The position numbers and the translations under genes were made by a program. DNA of 64,000 bases from AWTP1-13 sp963814055 (GTDB lineage: Bacteria > Pseudomonadota > Alphaproteobacteria > Rhizobiales > Hyphomicrobiaceae): assembly GCA_963814055.1 (NCBI GenBank), contig CAWFBJ010000007.1:1-64000 (forward strand), in the 5' to 3' direction. Of the stretch, positions 16,327-24,836 are shown piece after piece. Under the pieces are notes generated by a model, which saw only the letters and a list, made by a program, of their open reading frames with translations, did no database searches and was not told where the DNA came from. Each line of letters opens with the position of its first letter. The first letter of the stretch is position 1.

Positions 16327-17969
16327 GCGCTTCTAGCTCCCCGCATCCATTGCTTGAGTATGGCGGCCGCCTGCTCTTCGTCGAAGTCGATCATCTGTTC
16401 GAGCCGCTTTTGCGGTGTACGCCCGAGCTTGCTCGTCAAATCTGCTATGAGGTTGGGCGACTGCTGCTCCCTGGCAACTTTGCCGGCGGCGGAGGCCTGG
16501 GTTATGCCGGGCGCGGCTGACGTGTTCGGCAGCTGCGGATTTTGTTCCGGTAGGTCGGTCCTGGCTTCCAGCAGCATCTTCATAGCCGGCCGCAGCCCAA
16601 ATATTGCGATCAACACAACAGCGATCAAAGCCAACGCCTTGATCAGGTTGCCCGTGTGATCCATCAGGAGCTGAGTCATGAGCCCAGGTGCGGGCAGGGC
16701 CTCCGCGCGGTCGTTTGGCAGAAACTCCACCGCCGCGACGGTGATTTGATCGCCCCTTTTTGCATCCACTCCGGCCGCAGACCCGACCAGGCGCTCCACT
16801 TCCTTGAGCTGCTTGTCCAGCGCGTCGGGGGCGGCGCCATCGCCGATCGCAGCGATCATGCGTTTGCGGTTGACGACCACCGCAATGGCCAGATTCTCGA
16901 CCTTGTAGCCTTCGCTGATCGTCTGAGTGGTCTTGGAACTCACCTCGTAGTTAGTCAGCTCTTCGCGGCGCTCGTTCTGCTTCTTGTTCTGGTCGCCGCC
17001 GGGACCGGCGGTTGTCGCTTGATCCGCCGGAATGTTCTGCTCAACCCCAACGGTCGTTTTATTGGCGTTGCTGTTCTGCGAGCTACCCGTCTCCTTGACC
17101 GTGCGCACCGACCGCTCGGTCTTGCCCTCAGGATTGAAGTTGGTCTCGTTGATCTGCCGCTTGTCGGTGTTGAGCCGCAGTGCGACGCTGACGCGCATAT
17201 TGTCGAGCCCGAGATAAGGCGCCAGGGTCTGCATCACGTTGTCATGCAATTCCTTGCCGAGCGTCTTTTCCAGCGTAAGCATCTTCGCCGGCGAGGCGTT
17301 GAACGCATCGCTGCCCGCGGCCATCAGCACGCCGTCCGTATTGAGCACCGTCACCTGATCGACGGTCATGCCAGGTACCGCTGCAGCCACGAGATGCCTG
17401 ATCGCCGCCGCCGAGGAAATATCGTCGACCGACTCAGTGCGGATGATGACGGAGGCCGATGGCTGCTGGCGCGTGCGCCGGAATGATCCCGTGTCCTGCA
17501 GCACGATGTGCACGCGCGCGCCCTTCACGCCTTTCATGGCCTGGATGGTGCGCGCAATCTCGCCTTCCAGTGCCCTCAGCCGCGTGATCTCCTGCATGAA
17601 GGACGTGAGGCCCATGGACCCCATCTTGTCGAACAGCTCGTAGCCCGCATTGGAGCTCGTCGGCAGACCCTTTTCCGCGAGCAGCATGCGTGCCTGCGAC
17701 GTCTGTCCGCGGCGTACCGAAACGGCGTTGCCTTGGGCGTTCACGTCGAACGTAACGCCCGCCTCCTTCAGGGCCGCGCCGATGCGGCTGACGTCCTGCG
17801 CATTGAGACCGATGTAGAGCGTCTCAAAGTCGGGGCGGCTCAGGTAGTAGCTGCTAAAGCCGACCACGGCAAAAACGGTGACACCTACAATGCCGAGGCC
17901 GGCAAGACGGCGCGCGCCCAGCCCCAGGAGGCTGGTCCATAGCCGCTCAAGCTGTTCCAGCCCGAACAT
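16323..17969 (-). CDS. fliF: FliF, flagellar MS-ring protein
   Basis: A 548-residue protein forming the inner-membrane MS ring on which switch and rod assemble. N-terminal helix (RLAGLGIVGVTVFAVVGFSS), YscJ-type ring-building domain (FETLYIGLNAQDVSRIGAAL, RLRALEGEIARTIQAMKGVK), a periplasmic loop with KQNERREELTNYEVSSKTTQ, second helix (GNLIKALALIAVVLIAIFGL) and a C-terminal cytoplasmic tail that binds FliG (IDFDEEQAAAILKQWM). ATG 17969 begins the usual N-terminus; the frame is open further upstream. First gene of fliF-fliH-motB-motC-fliK-transglycosylase. Confidence 0.95.
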   Translation of the reverse strand: MFGLEQLERLWTSLLGLGARRLAGLGIVGVTVFAVVGFSSYYLSRPDFETLYIGLNAQDVSRIGAALKEAGVTFDVNAQGNAVSVRRGQTSQARMLLAEKGLPTSSNAGYELFDKMGSMGLTSFMQEITRLRALEGEIARTIQAMKGVKGARVHIVLQDTGSFRRTRQQPSASVIIRTESVDDISSAAAIRHLVAAAVPGMTVDQVTVLNTDGVLMAAGSDAFNASPAKMLTLEKTLGKELHDNVMQTLAPYLGLDNMRVSVALRLNTDKRQINETNFNPEGKTERSVRTVKETGSSQNSNANKTTVGVEQNIPADQATTAGPGGDQNKKQNERREELTNYEVSSKTTQTISEGYKVENLAIAVVVNRKRMIAAIGDGAAPDALDKQLKEVERLVGSAAGVDAKRGDQITVAAVEFLPNDRAEALPAPGLMTQLLMDHTGNLIKALALIAVVLIAIFGLRPAMKMLLEARTDLPEQNPQLPNTSAAPGITQASAAGKVAREQQSPNLIADLTSKLGRTPQKRLEQMIDFDEEQAAAILKQWMRGARSA

Positions 17970-18069
17970 TCTCAAAACCCCGGATCTGCCAATCGATTGA
18001 ACGTTGATAGTCCGGTACGAACCTTGCGCGAGAATTGCGCGATCGCGTTGCGGCAGCCCACGCAATCAG

Positions 18070-18094
18070 GCCGCACCCCCGAACGAGGGCGCGG
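18070..18094 (-). terminator. GC-rich hairpin between flagellin A and fliF
   Basis: GCCGCACCCCCGAAC faces GAGGGCGCGGC with two imperfect pairs. It lies 29 bases beyond the flagellin stop in the direction of transcription. No T-run follows, so termination strength is doubtful. Confidence 0.35.
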
Positions 18095-18123
18095 CCGCAG
18101 CAGGCGCAACTATTCTGGAAGCC

Positions 18124-19062
18124 TTATTGCCGGAAGAGCGAAAGGATCGACTGGCTCGACGTGTTGGCGATCGACAGCGATTGCACGCCGAGTTGCTGCT
18201 TGACCTGCAAGGCCTGCAGCTTCGTCGACTCCTCGTTCATGTCGGCATCGACCAGCTGGCCGACACCGCGGCTGACGGCATCCATCAGGCTCTTGACGAA
18301 ATCCTGCTGGATGCTGATGCGCGCCTTGGACGCACCAAGAGCCGTCGCTGCATCCGTCATCCGGGATATGGTGCCGTCAACCACGCCGATGATCTCCTCG
18401 AGATCGGCCAGGTCGTCGACGCCGTCGGTCAGCGCCGCAATATTCACCGCATCGGTCGAGCCCGCGACGGAGTAGTCCACGCCGCCATTGGTCGTCGTGC
18501 TTTGGGTGTCGAGGATGCCCGACTGATCGTTGGCGTCGAACAGCTTGGTGTTCTCCAGGTCAATCGTGATCGTGCCGATCGAGACCACGCCTCCCGACCG
18601 TGAAAATGACGAGACGATGGACTTGACCGCGTTATAGCCGGGATCAGAGCTGTCGACCGACAGCCAGTTCTGACCGGAGAATGAAGCGGATTCGGCGATA
18701 CCGCGAAGCTGGGATTGCAGCTCGGTGATTTCGCTTTGGATCTTGGCGCGATCGACGCCGGGCTGGCGGGCGGCGACCAGCTTACTCTTGATCTGGTCGA
18801 CAACCTTGATCGAGCTGTTGACCGCCGTGTAAGCGGTATCAACCGTTGCAGCACCGAGCCCCAGCGCATCCTGCACCGTCGAGAGCGCCGCATTATCGGA
18901 ACGCATAGTCGTTGCAATCGACCAGTAGGCGGCGTTGTCGGATGCGTCGGCAACTCGGTAGCCGGTGGAGATACGGTTCTGTGTCTCCGTGAGCTGCTTG
19001 TTGGTTTGGCTGAGCGTCTGCAGCGCAGTCATGGCTGCGACGTTGGTGTTGATGCTACTCAT
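18124..19062 (-). CDS. Flagellin A
   Basis: A 312-residue flagellin, the filament subunit. It has the N-terminal D0/D1 region SSINTNVAAMTALQTLSQTN with the hallmark ETQNRISTGYRVADASDNAA, a short variable centre containing QSTTTNGGVDYSVAGS, and a conserved C-terminal helix ending QSLSIANTSSQSILSLFRQ. Length is short, as in other rhizobial flagellins. A second gene in tandem (19331-20267) is highly similar over both ends. ATG 19062 is the true family start; the frame is open five codons upstream. A conserved element lies about 40-75 bases upstream of both flagellins. Confidence 0.93.
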   Translation of the reverse strand: MSSINTNVAAMTALQTLSQTNKQLTETQNRISTGYRVADASDNAAYWSIATTMRSDNAALSTVQDALGLGAATVDTAYTAVNSSIKVVDQIKSKLVAARQPGVDRAKIQSEITELQSQLRGIAESASFSGQNWLSVDSSDPGYNAVKSIVSSFSRSGGVVSIGTITIDLENTKLFDANDQSGILDTQSTTTNGGVDYSVAGSTDAVNIAALTDGVDDLADLEEIIGVVDGTISRMTDAATALGASKARISIQQDFVKSLMDAVSRGVGQLVDADMNEESTKLQALQVKQQLGVQSLSIANTSSQSILSLFRQ

Positions 19063-19100
19063 CTGTGCGTCTCTCAAAAAAGGTTATCGGAAACGCAGTA

Positions 19101-19139
19101 CATGCCGGCTTGCGCCGGTATGGCAGAGTGCATCACGCC
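19101..19139 (-). promoter_or_regulatory. Conserved upstream element of flagellin A
   Basis: Plus-strand CATGCCGGC (19101-19109) faces GCCGGTATG (19114-19122), followed by GCAGAGTGCATCACGCC. The same arrangement recurs at 20306-20346 before the other flagellin, at nearly the same distance from the start codon (about 40-75 bases). It could be a promoter-proximal regulator site or a structured leader. No standard sigma-54 or sigma-28 promoter is evident here. Confidence 0.5.
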
Positions 19140-19274
19140 TTTTTGGGGCGTCTTGACCGATCCAACGCTACAAACGTTAAAGGACCTACGATTTGGTAAG
19201 GATTAGATGACGATTCTTACTCATGTATTAATCTCTTGAGCTTGCGCCGGGCCTAACAGCCGAATTGCAACGCC

Positions 19275-19306
19275 ATCGGCCACGCCCTGGAAAGGGCGTG
19301 GCCGAT
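19275..19306 (-). terminator. Strong hairpin after flagellin B
   Basis: ATCGGCCACGCCCT (19275-19288) and AGGGCGTGGCCGAT (19293-19306) form a perfect 14-bp stem with a GGAA loop on the plus strand. It starts 25 bases beyond the stop codon of the leftward flagellin B gene. The sequence after it lacks a clear T-run, but such a stable stem should stop or protect the transcript and separate the two flagellin units. Confidence 0.65.
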
Positions 19307-19330
19307 TTGCAGCACTGCGCTTAGTGCGTT

Positions 19331-20267
19331 TTACCGGAAGAGCGAGAGGATCGTCTGGCTCGAGGAGTTGGCGATGCTGAGCGCCTGTACGCCAAGCTGC
19401 TGCTTGACCTGCAGGGCCTGCAGCTTGGTCGACTCCTCGTTCATGTCGGCATCGACCAACTGGCCGACGCCGCGGCTGACGGCATCCATCAGGCTCTTGA
19501 CGAAGTCCTGCTGGATGCCGATGCGCGCCTTGGCCGCACCCAGGGCGGTGGCCGAGTCGGTCATCGACGAGATCGCCGAGTCCACATAGCCGATCATCTG
19601 CTCGAGATCGGCAAGATCGTCGTCGCTATCGGTCAGCGCGGAGATGTCAAGAGCATCAGCGGAGCCGGCAACCGAGTAGTCTACGCCGCCGTTGGTGGTG
19701 GTATCGATCACGTCAAGGATACCCGACTGATCGTCGGCGTCGAACAGCTTGGTGCCGCCGACATCGATGTCGATGGTGCCGATCGAAACCGCGCCGCCCG
19801 TGCGCGAGAACGAGGCGACGATGGACTTGCTGGCATTGTAGGTCGCAGCGCCGGAGTCCACCGACAGCCAGTTCTCACCGGAGAACGAGGCCGAACTCGG
19901 CAACGCCCTGCAGCTGCGACTGCAGCTCGGTGATTTCGCTCTGGATTTTGCCGCGATCGACGCCGGGCTGGCGGGCAGCGACCAGCTTGCTCTTGATCTG
20001 GTCCACCACCTTGATGGCGCTGTTGATGCCGGTGTAGGCCACGTCGACCGTGGCGGCACCGAGGCCGAGAGCGTCTTGCACGGTAGACATCGCCGCGTTG
20101 TCGGAGCGCATGGTGGTGGCGATCGACCAGTAGGCGGCGTTGTCGGAAGCATCGGCGACGCGGAAGCCGGTGGAGATGCGGTTCTGCGTTTCAGTCAGCG
20201 ATTTATTGGTGGCGGTGAGCGACTGCAGCGCTGTCATCGCCGCAACGTTGGTGTTGATGCTGCTCAT
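19331..20267 (-). pseudogene. Flagellin B, one-base frameshift
   Basis: A second flagellin. The N-terminal piece (from ATG 20267, SSINTNVAAMTALQSLTATN) runs to ELQSQLQGVAE and then leaves frame. The rest (SASFSGENWLSVDSG to the stop at 19331) is in the next frame. Flagellin A reads IAESASFSGQNW at the same point, so removing one T near 19893 (minus-strand GAGTTCGG to GAGTCGG) restores it. Total length is 3n+1 and the repaired protein is 311 residues, one shorter than flagellin A. The insertion is not in a long homopolymer, so phase variation is unlikely; a base error or a recent mutation is more likely. The stop is followed by a strong hairpin. Confidence 0.85.
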
Positions 20268-20305
20268 TTGCGGGACCCTCGAGACATAATGCCAACAAAC
20301 GGGGA

Positions 20306-20346
20306 CATACCGGGACTTGGCCGGTGTGGCAGAGTGGCATCAAGCC
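20306..20346 (-). promoter_or_regulatory. Conserved upstream element of flagellin B
   Basis: Plus-strand CATACCGG (20306-20313) faces CCGGTGTG (20321-20328), continuing GCAGAGTGGCATCAAGCC. It contains the direct repeat TGGCA-GAG-TGGCA. Sequence, order and distance from the start codon match the element at 19101-19139, although the spacer bases differ. This supports a shared regulatory role. Confidence 0.5.
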
Positions 20347-20438
20347 TCTTGGAGCCCCGTCTGTGTGCGCTCCGACCTGCCATGGGAAACATGGTTAAGC
20401 AAAAAAGGTTGCATATCGCTTAACGCGTAAGCCTCGCG

Positions 20439-21230
20439 TCAGACAAATGATCGGACCAGCGAGCCCACCAGCAAGTTCCAACCGTCGATCAAAACGAAGA
20501 ATAAAATCTTGAAGGGAAGCGAAATAACCGTCGGAGGCAGCATCATCATGCCCATCGACATGGTGAGCGTCGCCACAATCAGGTCGATGACCAGGAAGGG
20601 CAGAACGATCAGAAAGCCGATCTCGAAGCCGCGTCTGAGCTCGGAGATCATGAACGCCGGGATCAGCACCCGCAATTCGACATCGCTGCCATCGGCTGCC
20701 GTTCCTGACTGAGCAGGCGGGATGGGCGCGAGATCCGCCTGCGATGACCCTTTTTGCCGGGACGGTGGCGCCAGTTCCTCGAACAACTTCAGGTCCTTGT
20801 CTCTGACATTGGCGCGCATGAAGGCTTTGAACGGCGTGCTAATGCGTGTGAAGGCCTCCTGCTCGTTGATCTTGTTCTCCATCAGGGGCTGCACGCCGTT
20901 CTGCCAGGCTTGGTCGAACGTCGGCCCCATGACGTAGAAGGTCATGAACAAGGCGAGGCTGATAAGGATGAGATTTGCAGGCGTGGTCTGCAGCCCGAGC
21001 CCCGCGCGCAGGAAGGAAAGCGCCACCACAAAGCGGGTAAAGCAGGTCACCATCACCAGCAGGCCAGGCGCCACCGACAGCACCGTAATTACGAGGATGA
21101 GCTGGACGATCCTGCCGGCCGCAGTGCCGTCCGTCCCGGGGATGAGCGTCTCCAGCTTGGGCACCTGGGCCGAGGCCGCCGTAGCGCTCAGCAAGACCAG
21201 CAACGCGATGAGGGCGAGTTTCTTCACCAT
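20439..21230 (-). CDS. fliP: FliP, flagellar export gate protein
   Basis: A 263-residue inner-membrane protein of the FliPQR export gate. It has a cleavable leader (LALIALLVLLSATAASAQVP), then family motifs TCFTRFVVALSFLRAGLGLQ and FMTFYVMGPTFDQAWQNGVQ, and C-terminal MISELRRGFEIGFLIVLPFL with SMGMMMLPPTVISLPFKILF. The loop before the third helix carries a Gln/Ser/Pro insert of about 30 residues. ATG 21230 is chosen; an in-frame TTG at 21242 would overlap the fliL stop. Last gene of the flgB-to-fliP operon. Confidence 0.93.
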   Translation of the reverse strand: MVKKLALIALLVLLSATAASAQVPKLETLIPGTDGTAAGRIVQLILVITVLSVAPGLLVMVTCFTRFVVALSFLRAGLGLQTTPANLILISLALFMTFYVMGPTFDQAWQNGVQPLMENKINEQEAFTRISTPFKAFMRANVRDKDLKLFEELAPPSRQKGSSQADLAPIPPAQSGTAADGSDVELRVLIPAFMISELRRGFEIGFLIVLPFLVIDLIVATLTMSMGMMMLPPTVISLPFKILFFVLIDGWNLLVGSLVRSFV

Positions 21231-21234
21231 CCCC

Positions 21235-21753
21235 TCATTCAACGATCAATGTGTGGACGATCAGGTCTCGCACCTTGCCGCCACTGCGGATGCGCGCGCG
21301 GTCGTTCAAATCCTCGCGCAAGTGCAGCAGACCGCTCGCACCCTCGATGAGAGGCAGCGAAAGCGTGCGCAGATAGGCAACCGTATCTTCGGTGATGGTT
21401 GCAGCAAGCCCCTTCGCATCGCCTTCCCCATCGATCACGATCGACGCCTCCAGCCGGATCCACGTGTTCTCGGGGCTCGCTAGATTGGTGACGATTGGAC
21501 TCAGCGCGTGGAGACTGGCCTTGTCGGAGAAGCGTCCCTTGGCGCTTTCGCCGGTCTTCGTTTCCGTCTTGGCCGCCGGCGGCGGTTGCCGCCCCATCTT
21601 GGACAGGACCTGAAGCCCGAACATGCCGCCTGCACCCACCGACAGCCCGGTTAGAACGGCCGTCGCCATGATCAGTGACAGCAGTGTCGGACCCGCGGCC
21701 GGTGCTATAGCCGTTGGCGCCGCCTGGGGGGCTGGTGCGGCGGGTTTTGCCAT
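21235..21753 (-). CDS. fliL: FliL, basal-body-associated protein
   Basis: A 172-residue single-pass membrane protein that rings the stator and supports torque. A Pro/Ala-rich cytoplasmic tail is followed by a membrane helix (LLSLIMATAVLTGLSVGAGG) and a periplasmic SPFH-like domain (LSPIVTNLASPENTWIRLEA, then IVIDGEGDAKGLAATITEDT and a C-terminal VRDLIVHTLIVE). Lies between flgH and fliP, as in other rhizobia. The stop abuts the fliP start, indicating coupling. Confidence 0.88.
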   Translation of the reverse strand: MAKPAAPAPQAAPTAIAPAAGPTLLSLIMATAVLTGLSVGAGGMFGLQVLSKMGRQPPPAAKTETKTGESAKGRFSDKASLHALSPIVTNLASPENTWIRLEASIVIDGEGDAKGLAATITEDTVAYLRTLSLPLIEGASGLLHLREDLNDRARIRSGGKVRDLIVHTLIVE

Positions 21754-21771
21754 CGCGCCTCGCCGCCCCCG

Positions 21772-22491
21772 CTAAAACGGCGAAAACTTGTCGAGCAGCT
21801 GCTGGCCCCAGGCCGGCTGCTGCACATCCGTAATACGCCCGCGTCCACCGTAAGATATGCGGGCTTCCGCAATCCTCTCGTAGGAGACCATGTTCTCGGT
21901 CGATATATCTCGCGGACGCACGATCCCCTGCACGGTAAGCACGCGGACTTCGAAGTTCACGCGCACCTCTTGCGTGCCACTGATGATCAGGTTGCCGTTG
22001 GGCATCACGTCAGCCACCACCGCCGCAACCAGTAGCTCGATGCTCTCGGAACGGTTGATCGCGCCCTCGCCCTTGGTCTCGCTCTTGGAGTCGATTTTGG
22101 AATCGATCGTGCCGCTTCGCTTGCCATTGAGCAGGGGCAGCTTCGTGTCCCAGCTCGTGTCGAGGCCGAAGCTCGTCTTGTTGTCGCGCTTCCGTTCGGA
22201 TGTGTTGTCCAGCGTCGCCTTGTCCTTGATGGAGATCTTGACCGTGACGACGTCGCCTACCTTCATCGCGCGCGGATCGCGGAACAGGTCGGCACTCGTA
22301 TCCTGCCAGAACGAATTGCCGCGCGCATAGGTTGGTGCAGGCGTCGGTTCGTTCGGAACGGCGACCCTGTTCGGGCGCAGGCCTGCACCGACGGGCGTGA
22401 GCGCCGGCTCCTTACCGATGTCGTGTATGGTGGAGCCGCACCCCGAGAGCAGCACCAGACAAAGAGCGATCAGGATAGTTGATCTGATCAT
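21772..22491 (-). CDS. flgH: FlgH, L-ring lipoprotein
   Basis: A 239-residue outer-membrane lipoprotein forming the L ring around the rod. The lipobox is clear (IALCLVLLSGCGS). Family motifs follow: NSFWQDTSADLFRDPRAMKV, GDVVTVKISIKDKATLDNTS, the NLIISGTQEVRVNFEVRVLT strand block and the C-terminal RITDVQQPAWGQQLLDKFSP. The start ATG overlaps the motE stop by four bases. Confidence 0.94.
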   Translation of the reverse strand: MIRSTILIALCLVLLSGCGSTIHDIGKEPALTPVGAGLRPNRVAVPNEPTPAPTYARGNSFWQDTSADLFRDPRAMKVGDVVTVKISIKDKATLDNTSERKRDNKTSFGLDTSWDTKLPLLNGKRSGTIDSKIDSKSETKGEGAINRSESIELLVAAVVADVMPNGNLIISGTQEVRVNFEVRVLTVQGIVRPRDISTENMVSYERIAEARISYGGRGRITDVQQPAWGQQLLDKFSPF

Positions 22492-23249
22492 TTTGCCTTT
22501 GCCTCGATCGCGGTTTTCGAGGCGACCGGCGCCACCTTGGCTGCACCGCTGATTGTTGCCGTCAAACGGACAGCCTGGGTCGACTCCATCTCGTTGAGGA
22601 TCAGGCTGGCGGCGCGCGGCTCGAGCTTGGTCAGGACGGAGGCCGCCGTTTCCTCGTCCAACGCCGCCAATTGCACCGCCGCCGCATCAGGGCGCATGCG
22701 GGCATAGATGCGCAGTACCGTCTCATTGGCCTTCTTGGAGAACTCATCCCGGCGCGCCAGCCACTTTTGATACTCCTCCGTCTTCTCCTCCAGCAGCGCG
22801 ATGCGCTTGGTTATTTCCTGCTCCATGTCGGCGAGCGTCTTTTTCTGCCAGGCGAAACGCGCGTCGGCCGCCGGGTTGGCAATGTTGGCGCAGTACTCGT
22901 CGGGACGGGCCCCCGCGATGGATCCAGTCTCCAGGCTCGCGGTGGAACGCGGCCTTGTCTGGGACAAAGCGCCCTTGCGCTCGTCAGGCATTGTTCTTGG
23001 TTCGAGCACCGTCTCGATAGCCGCCGCGGGCAGCGGCGCGGGCTTGATCTTCGGCCCAGCCGTCCTGACCGATGGCACCACGGGTGCTTTGGCGGGAGCG
23101 GGCCCGGTCGACACGGTCGGCTCCCAGCCTTGCTGGGCAAGCGCCGTCATCGTACCCGCGACTGCAAGCGTGCCGACCGCTGCCAGGAGCAGCAAGGCAC
23201 ATGCGATGACCGATCTCGTCGGCCAGCGCGATTTGCCAGTCTCCGTCAT
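22488..23249 (-). CDS. motE: MotE, chaperone for MotC
   Basis: A 253-residue protein with an N-terminal membrane segment (SVIACALLLLAAVGTLAVAG), a Pro/Ala-rich periplasmic linker, a coiled coil (WQKKTLADMEQEITKRIALL) and a C-terminal MgtE-N-like helical domain (YARMRPDAAAVQLAALDEET, then AASVLTKLEPRAASLILNEM). This is the layout of MotE from Sinorhizobium, where it dimerises and stabilises MotC in the periplasm. The gene sits between flgI and flgH in both cases and overlaps each by four bases. Confidence 0.85.
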   Translation of the reverse strand: MTETGKSRWPTRSVIACALLLLAAVGTLAVAGTMTALAQQGWEPTVSTGPAPAKAPVVPSVRTAGPKIKPAPLPAAAIETVLEPRTMPDERKGALSQTRPRSTASLETGSIAGARPDEYCANIANPAADARFAWQKKTLADMEQEITKRIALLEEKTEEYQKWLARRDEFSKKANETVLRIYARMRPDAAAVQLAALDEETAASVLTKLEPRAASLILNEMESTQAVRLTATISGAAKVAPVASKTAIEAKAK

Positions 23250-24346
23250 TGCACCACCAGATCTGCCTGGAGTGCACCGGCCGATTTGATCGCTTGCAGA
23301 ATGGCGATGATGCCGGGAGGCTTCAGCCCGATCCTGTTCAAGCCGGCGACAAGGGTCTGCAGGTTGGTGCCGCGGACGATCGCCAGATTGGCGCCCTTCT
23401 GCTCGATATCGATCTGCGTATCGGGTGTAACCACGGTCTCGCCGCGCGAGAACGGCAGAGGTTGCGACACCTTCGAATTCTCCGTCACCCGCACCGTGAG
23501 GTTGCCGTGCGCCACCGCGACGGTCGAAATCTGCACGTCCTTGCCGATCACGATCGTGCCGGTGCGTTCGTCGATCACGACCCGGGCCGGAGCGTCTGCC
23601 TGCACGACCAGCTCGCCGACCTCGGCAATGAACCGTGCCGGCGAAAGAAAGAACGGCCGCGTCATCGCCACCGTGCGCAGGTCGTTTTCCTTCGCGACCT
23701 TGATGCCGTAGCGTTGCTGCGTGTACTGGTTGATCGCATCCGTGATATTGACCGCCGTGTTGAAGTCTGGATTGCGCAGCTCGAACACAAGCACGGTCTC
23801 GTCGGCAAGCTTGCCCGGAGCATCGCGCTCCACCATTCCCCCGTTGGCGATCCGGCCCGTGGTCGGCACGCCTTGGGTCACCGTTTCCGCCTTGCCCTGC
23901 TGGGAAAATCCAGTCACCGCGATGGGGCCTTGCGCGACCGCATAGATCTGGTTGTCCGCACCGCTCAGCGGCGACAGGATCAACGATCCGCCTTGCAACG
24001 ACGTCGCATCGCCGAGCGACGACACAGTCACGTCGATGCGCGCGCCCTTGCCGGTGAACGCCGGCAATTCCGCGGTGACGATGACGGCCGCCACGTTGCG
24101 CGTACGCGCCTTTGAGTTGCGCACGTTGATGCCCATGCGATCGAGCATGGATTGGAGCGACTGGTCGGTGAATGGCGCGTTGCGCAGACTGTCGCCGGTG
24201 CCGTTGAGCCCGATCACGAGCCCGTAGCCGATGAGCTGATTGGCGCGCACGCCCTGCACGGACACGATGTCCTTGATGCGGATCGCGGCCCCCGCCTCAA
24301 GCGCGATCAGACACAACGCACAGGCGAGAAGAGCGCGACGGATCAT
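23246..24346 (-). CDS. flgI: FlgI, P-ring protein
   Basis: A 366-residue periplasmic protein forming the P ring. Signal peptide (ALLACALCLIALEAGAAIRI), then the highly conserved IKDIVSVQGVRANQLIGYGL and GLNGTGDSLRNAPFTDQSLQ. Later motifs are NVRNSKARTRNVAAVIVTAE and the C-terminal GLNRIGLKPPGIIAILQAIK. Length is normal. It overlaps flgA (its chaperone) and motE. Confidence 0.96.
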   Translation of the reverse strand: MIRRALLACALCLIALEAGAAIRIKDIVSVQGVRANQLIGYGLVIGLNGTGDSLRNAPFTDQSLQSMLDRMGINVRNSKARTRNVAAVIVTAELPAFTGKGARIDVTVSSLGDATSLQGGSLILSPLSGADNQIYAVAQGPIAVTGFSQQGKAETVTQGVPTTGRIANGGMVERDAPGKLADETVLVFELRNPDFNTAVNITDAINQYTQQRYGIKVAKENDLRTVAMTRPFFLSPARFIAEVGELVVQADAPARVVIDERTGTIVIGKDVQISTVAVAHGNLTVRVTENSKVSQPLPFSRGETVVTPDTQIDIEQKGANLAIVRGTNLQTLVAGLNRIGLKPPGIIAILQAIKSAGALQADLVVQ

Positions 24347-24819
24347 GGCGCCACCAGCCGGACGGTACCGTCGCGATCCACGGTTCCCTGGATGACCACG
24401 CCGCTGTCGGGATTGCGCAACTTGACCACATCGCCCGCGCCGCCGTTGTCCAGTGCGATCGCCTGGGTCGAAATGGTCAACCCTGCGTTCTCGAACACCA
24501 CCAGCGAGGACTTGCCCTGATTGACCAGGTACGGATCACGGATCGCGTTGACCTGCACGGGCTGACCGGGAAGGAGCGTACGCCGCGCCACCTTGCCCAC
24601 CAGTGCCTGTCGGTCATCGAAGACCGACGACCGGTTCACGGTGTGCGCAAGGAATGCGCGGTCGGTGATCTGATCGGACGAGATCGTGTCGCCGGGATAA
24701 ATCGTGACGCGCGGCACCGGCAGATCGATATTCGATGCCACAGCGAGGCCGGCACCGGCCAGCGTCATCGCCAGAGCGATCACGATGCCAACAGCCTGCA
24801 ATCCTCCCTTATGCCGCAC
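24343..24819 (-). CDS. flgA: FlgA, P-ring assembly chaperone
   Basis: A 158-residue periplasmic chaperone needed for P-ring assembly. A leader (IVIALAMTLAGAGLAVAS) is followed by an SAF-like domain: RVTIYPGDTISSDQITDRAF, LVGKVARRTLLPGQPVQVNA and the C-terminal VKLRNPDSGVVIQGTVDRDG. The start is uncertain. The open frame begins with GTG 24819, while GGGAGGA lies inside the first codons and would suit an internal start. It overlaps flgI by four bases. Confidence 0.88.
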   Translation of the reverse strand: MRHKGGLQAVGIVIALAMTLAGAGLAVASNIDLPVPRVTIYPGDTISSDQITDRAFLAHTVNRSSVFDDRQALVGKVARRTLLPGQPVQVNAIRDPYLVNQGKSSLVVFENAGLTISTQAIALDNGGAGDVVKLRNPDSGVVIQGTVDRDGTVRLVAP

Positions 24820-24836
24820 GACGATAGCCCCCGATG

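Noticed and set aside
19885..19900. Phase variation of flagellin B by slipped-strand mispairing.
   Set aside because: The extra base is in a two-base TT context, not a long homopolymer or short tandem repeat.
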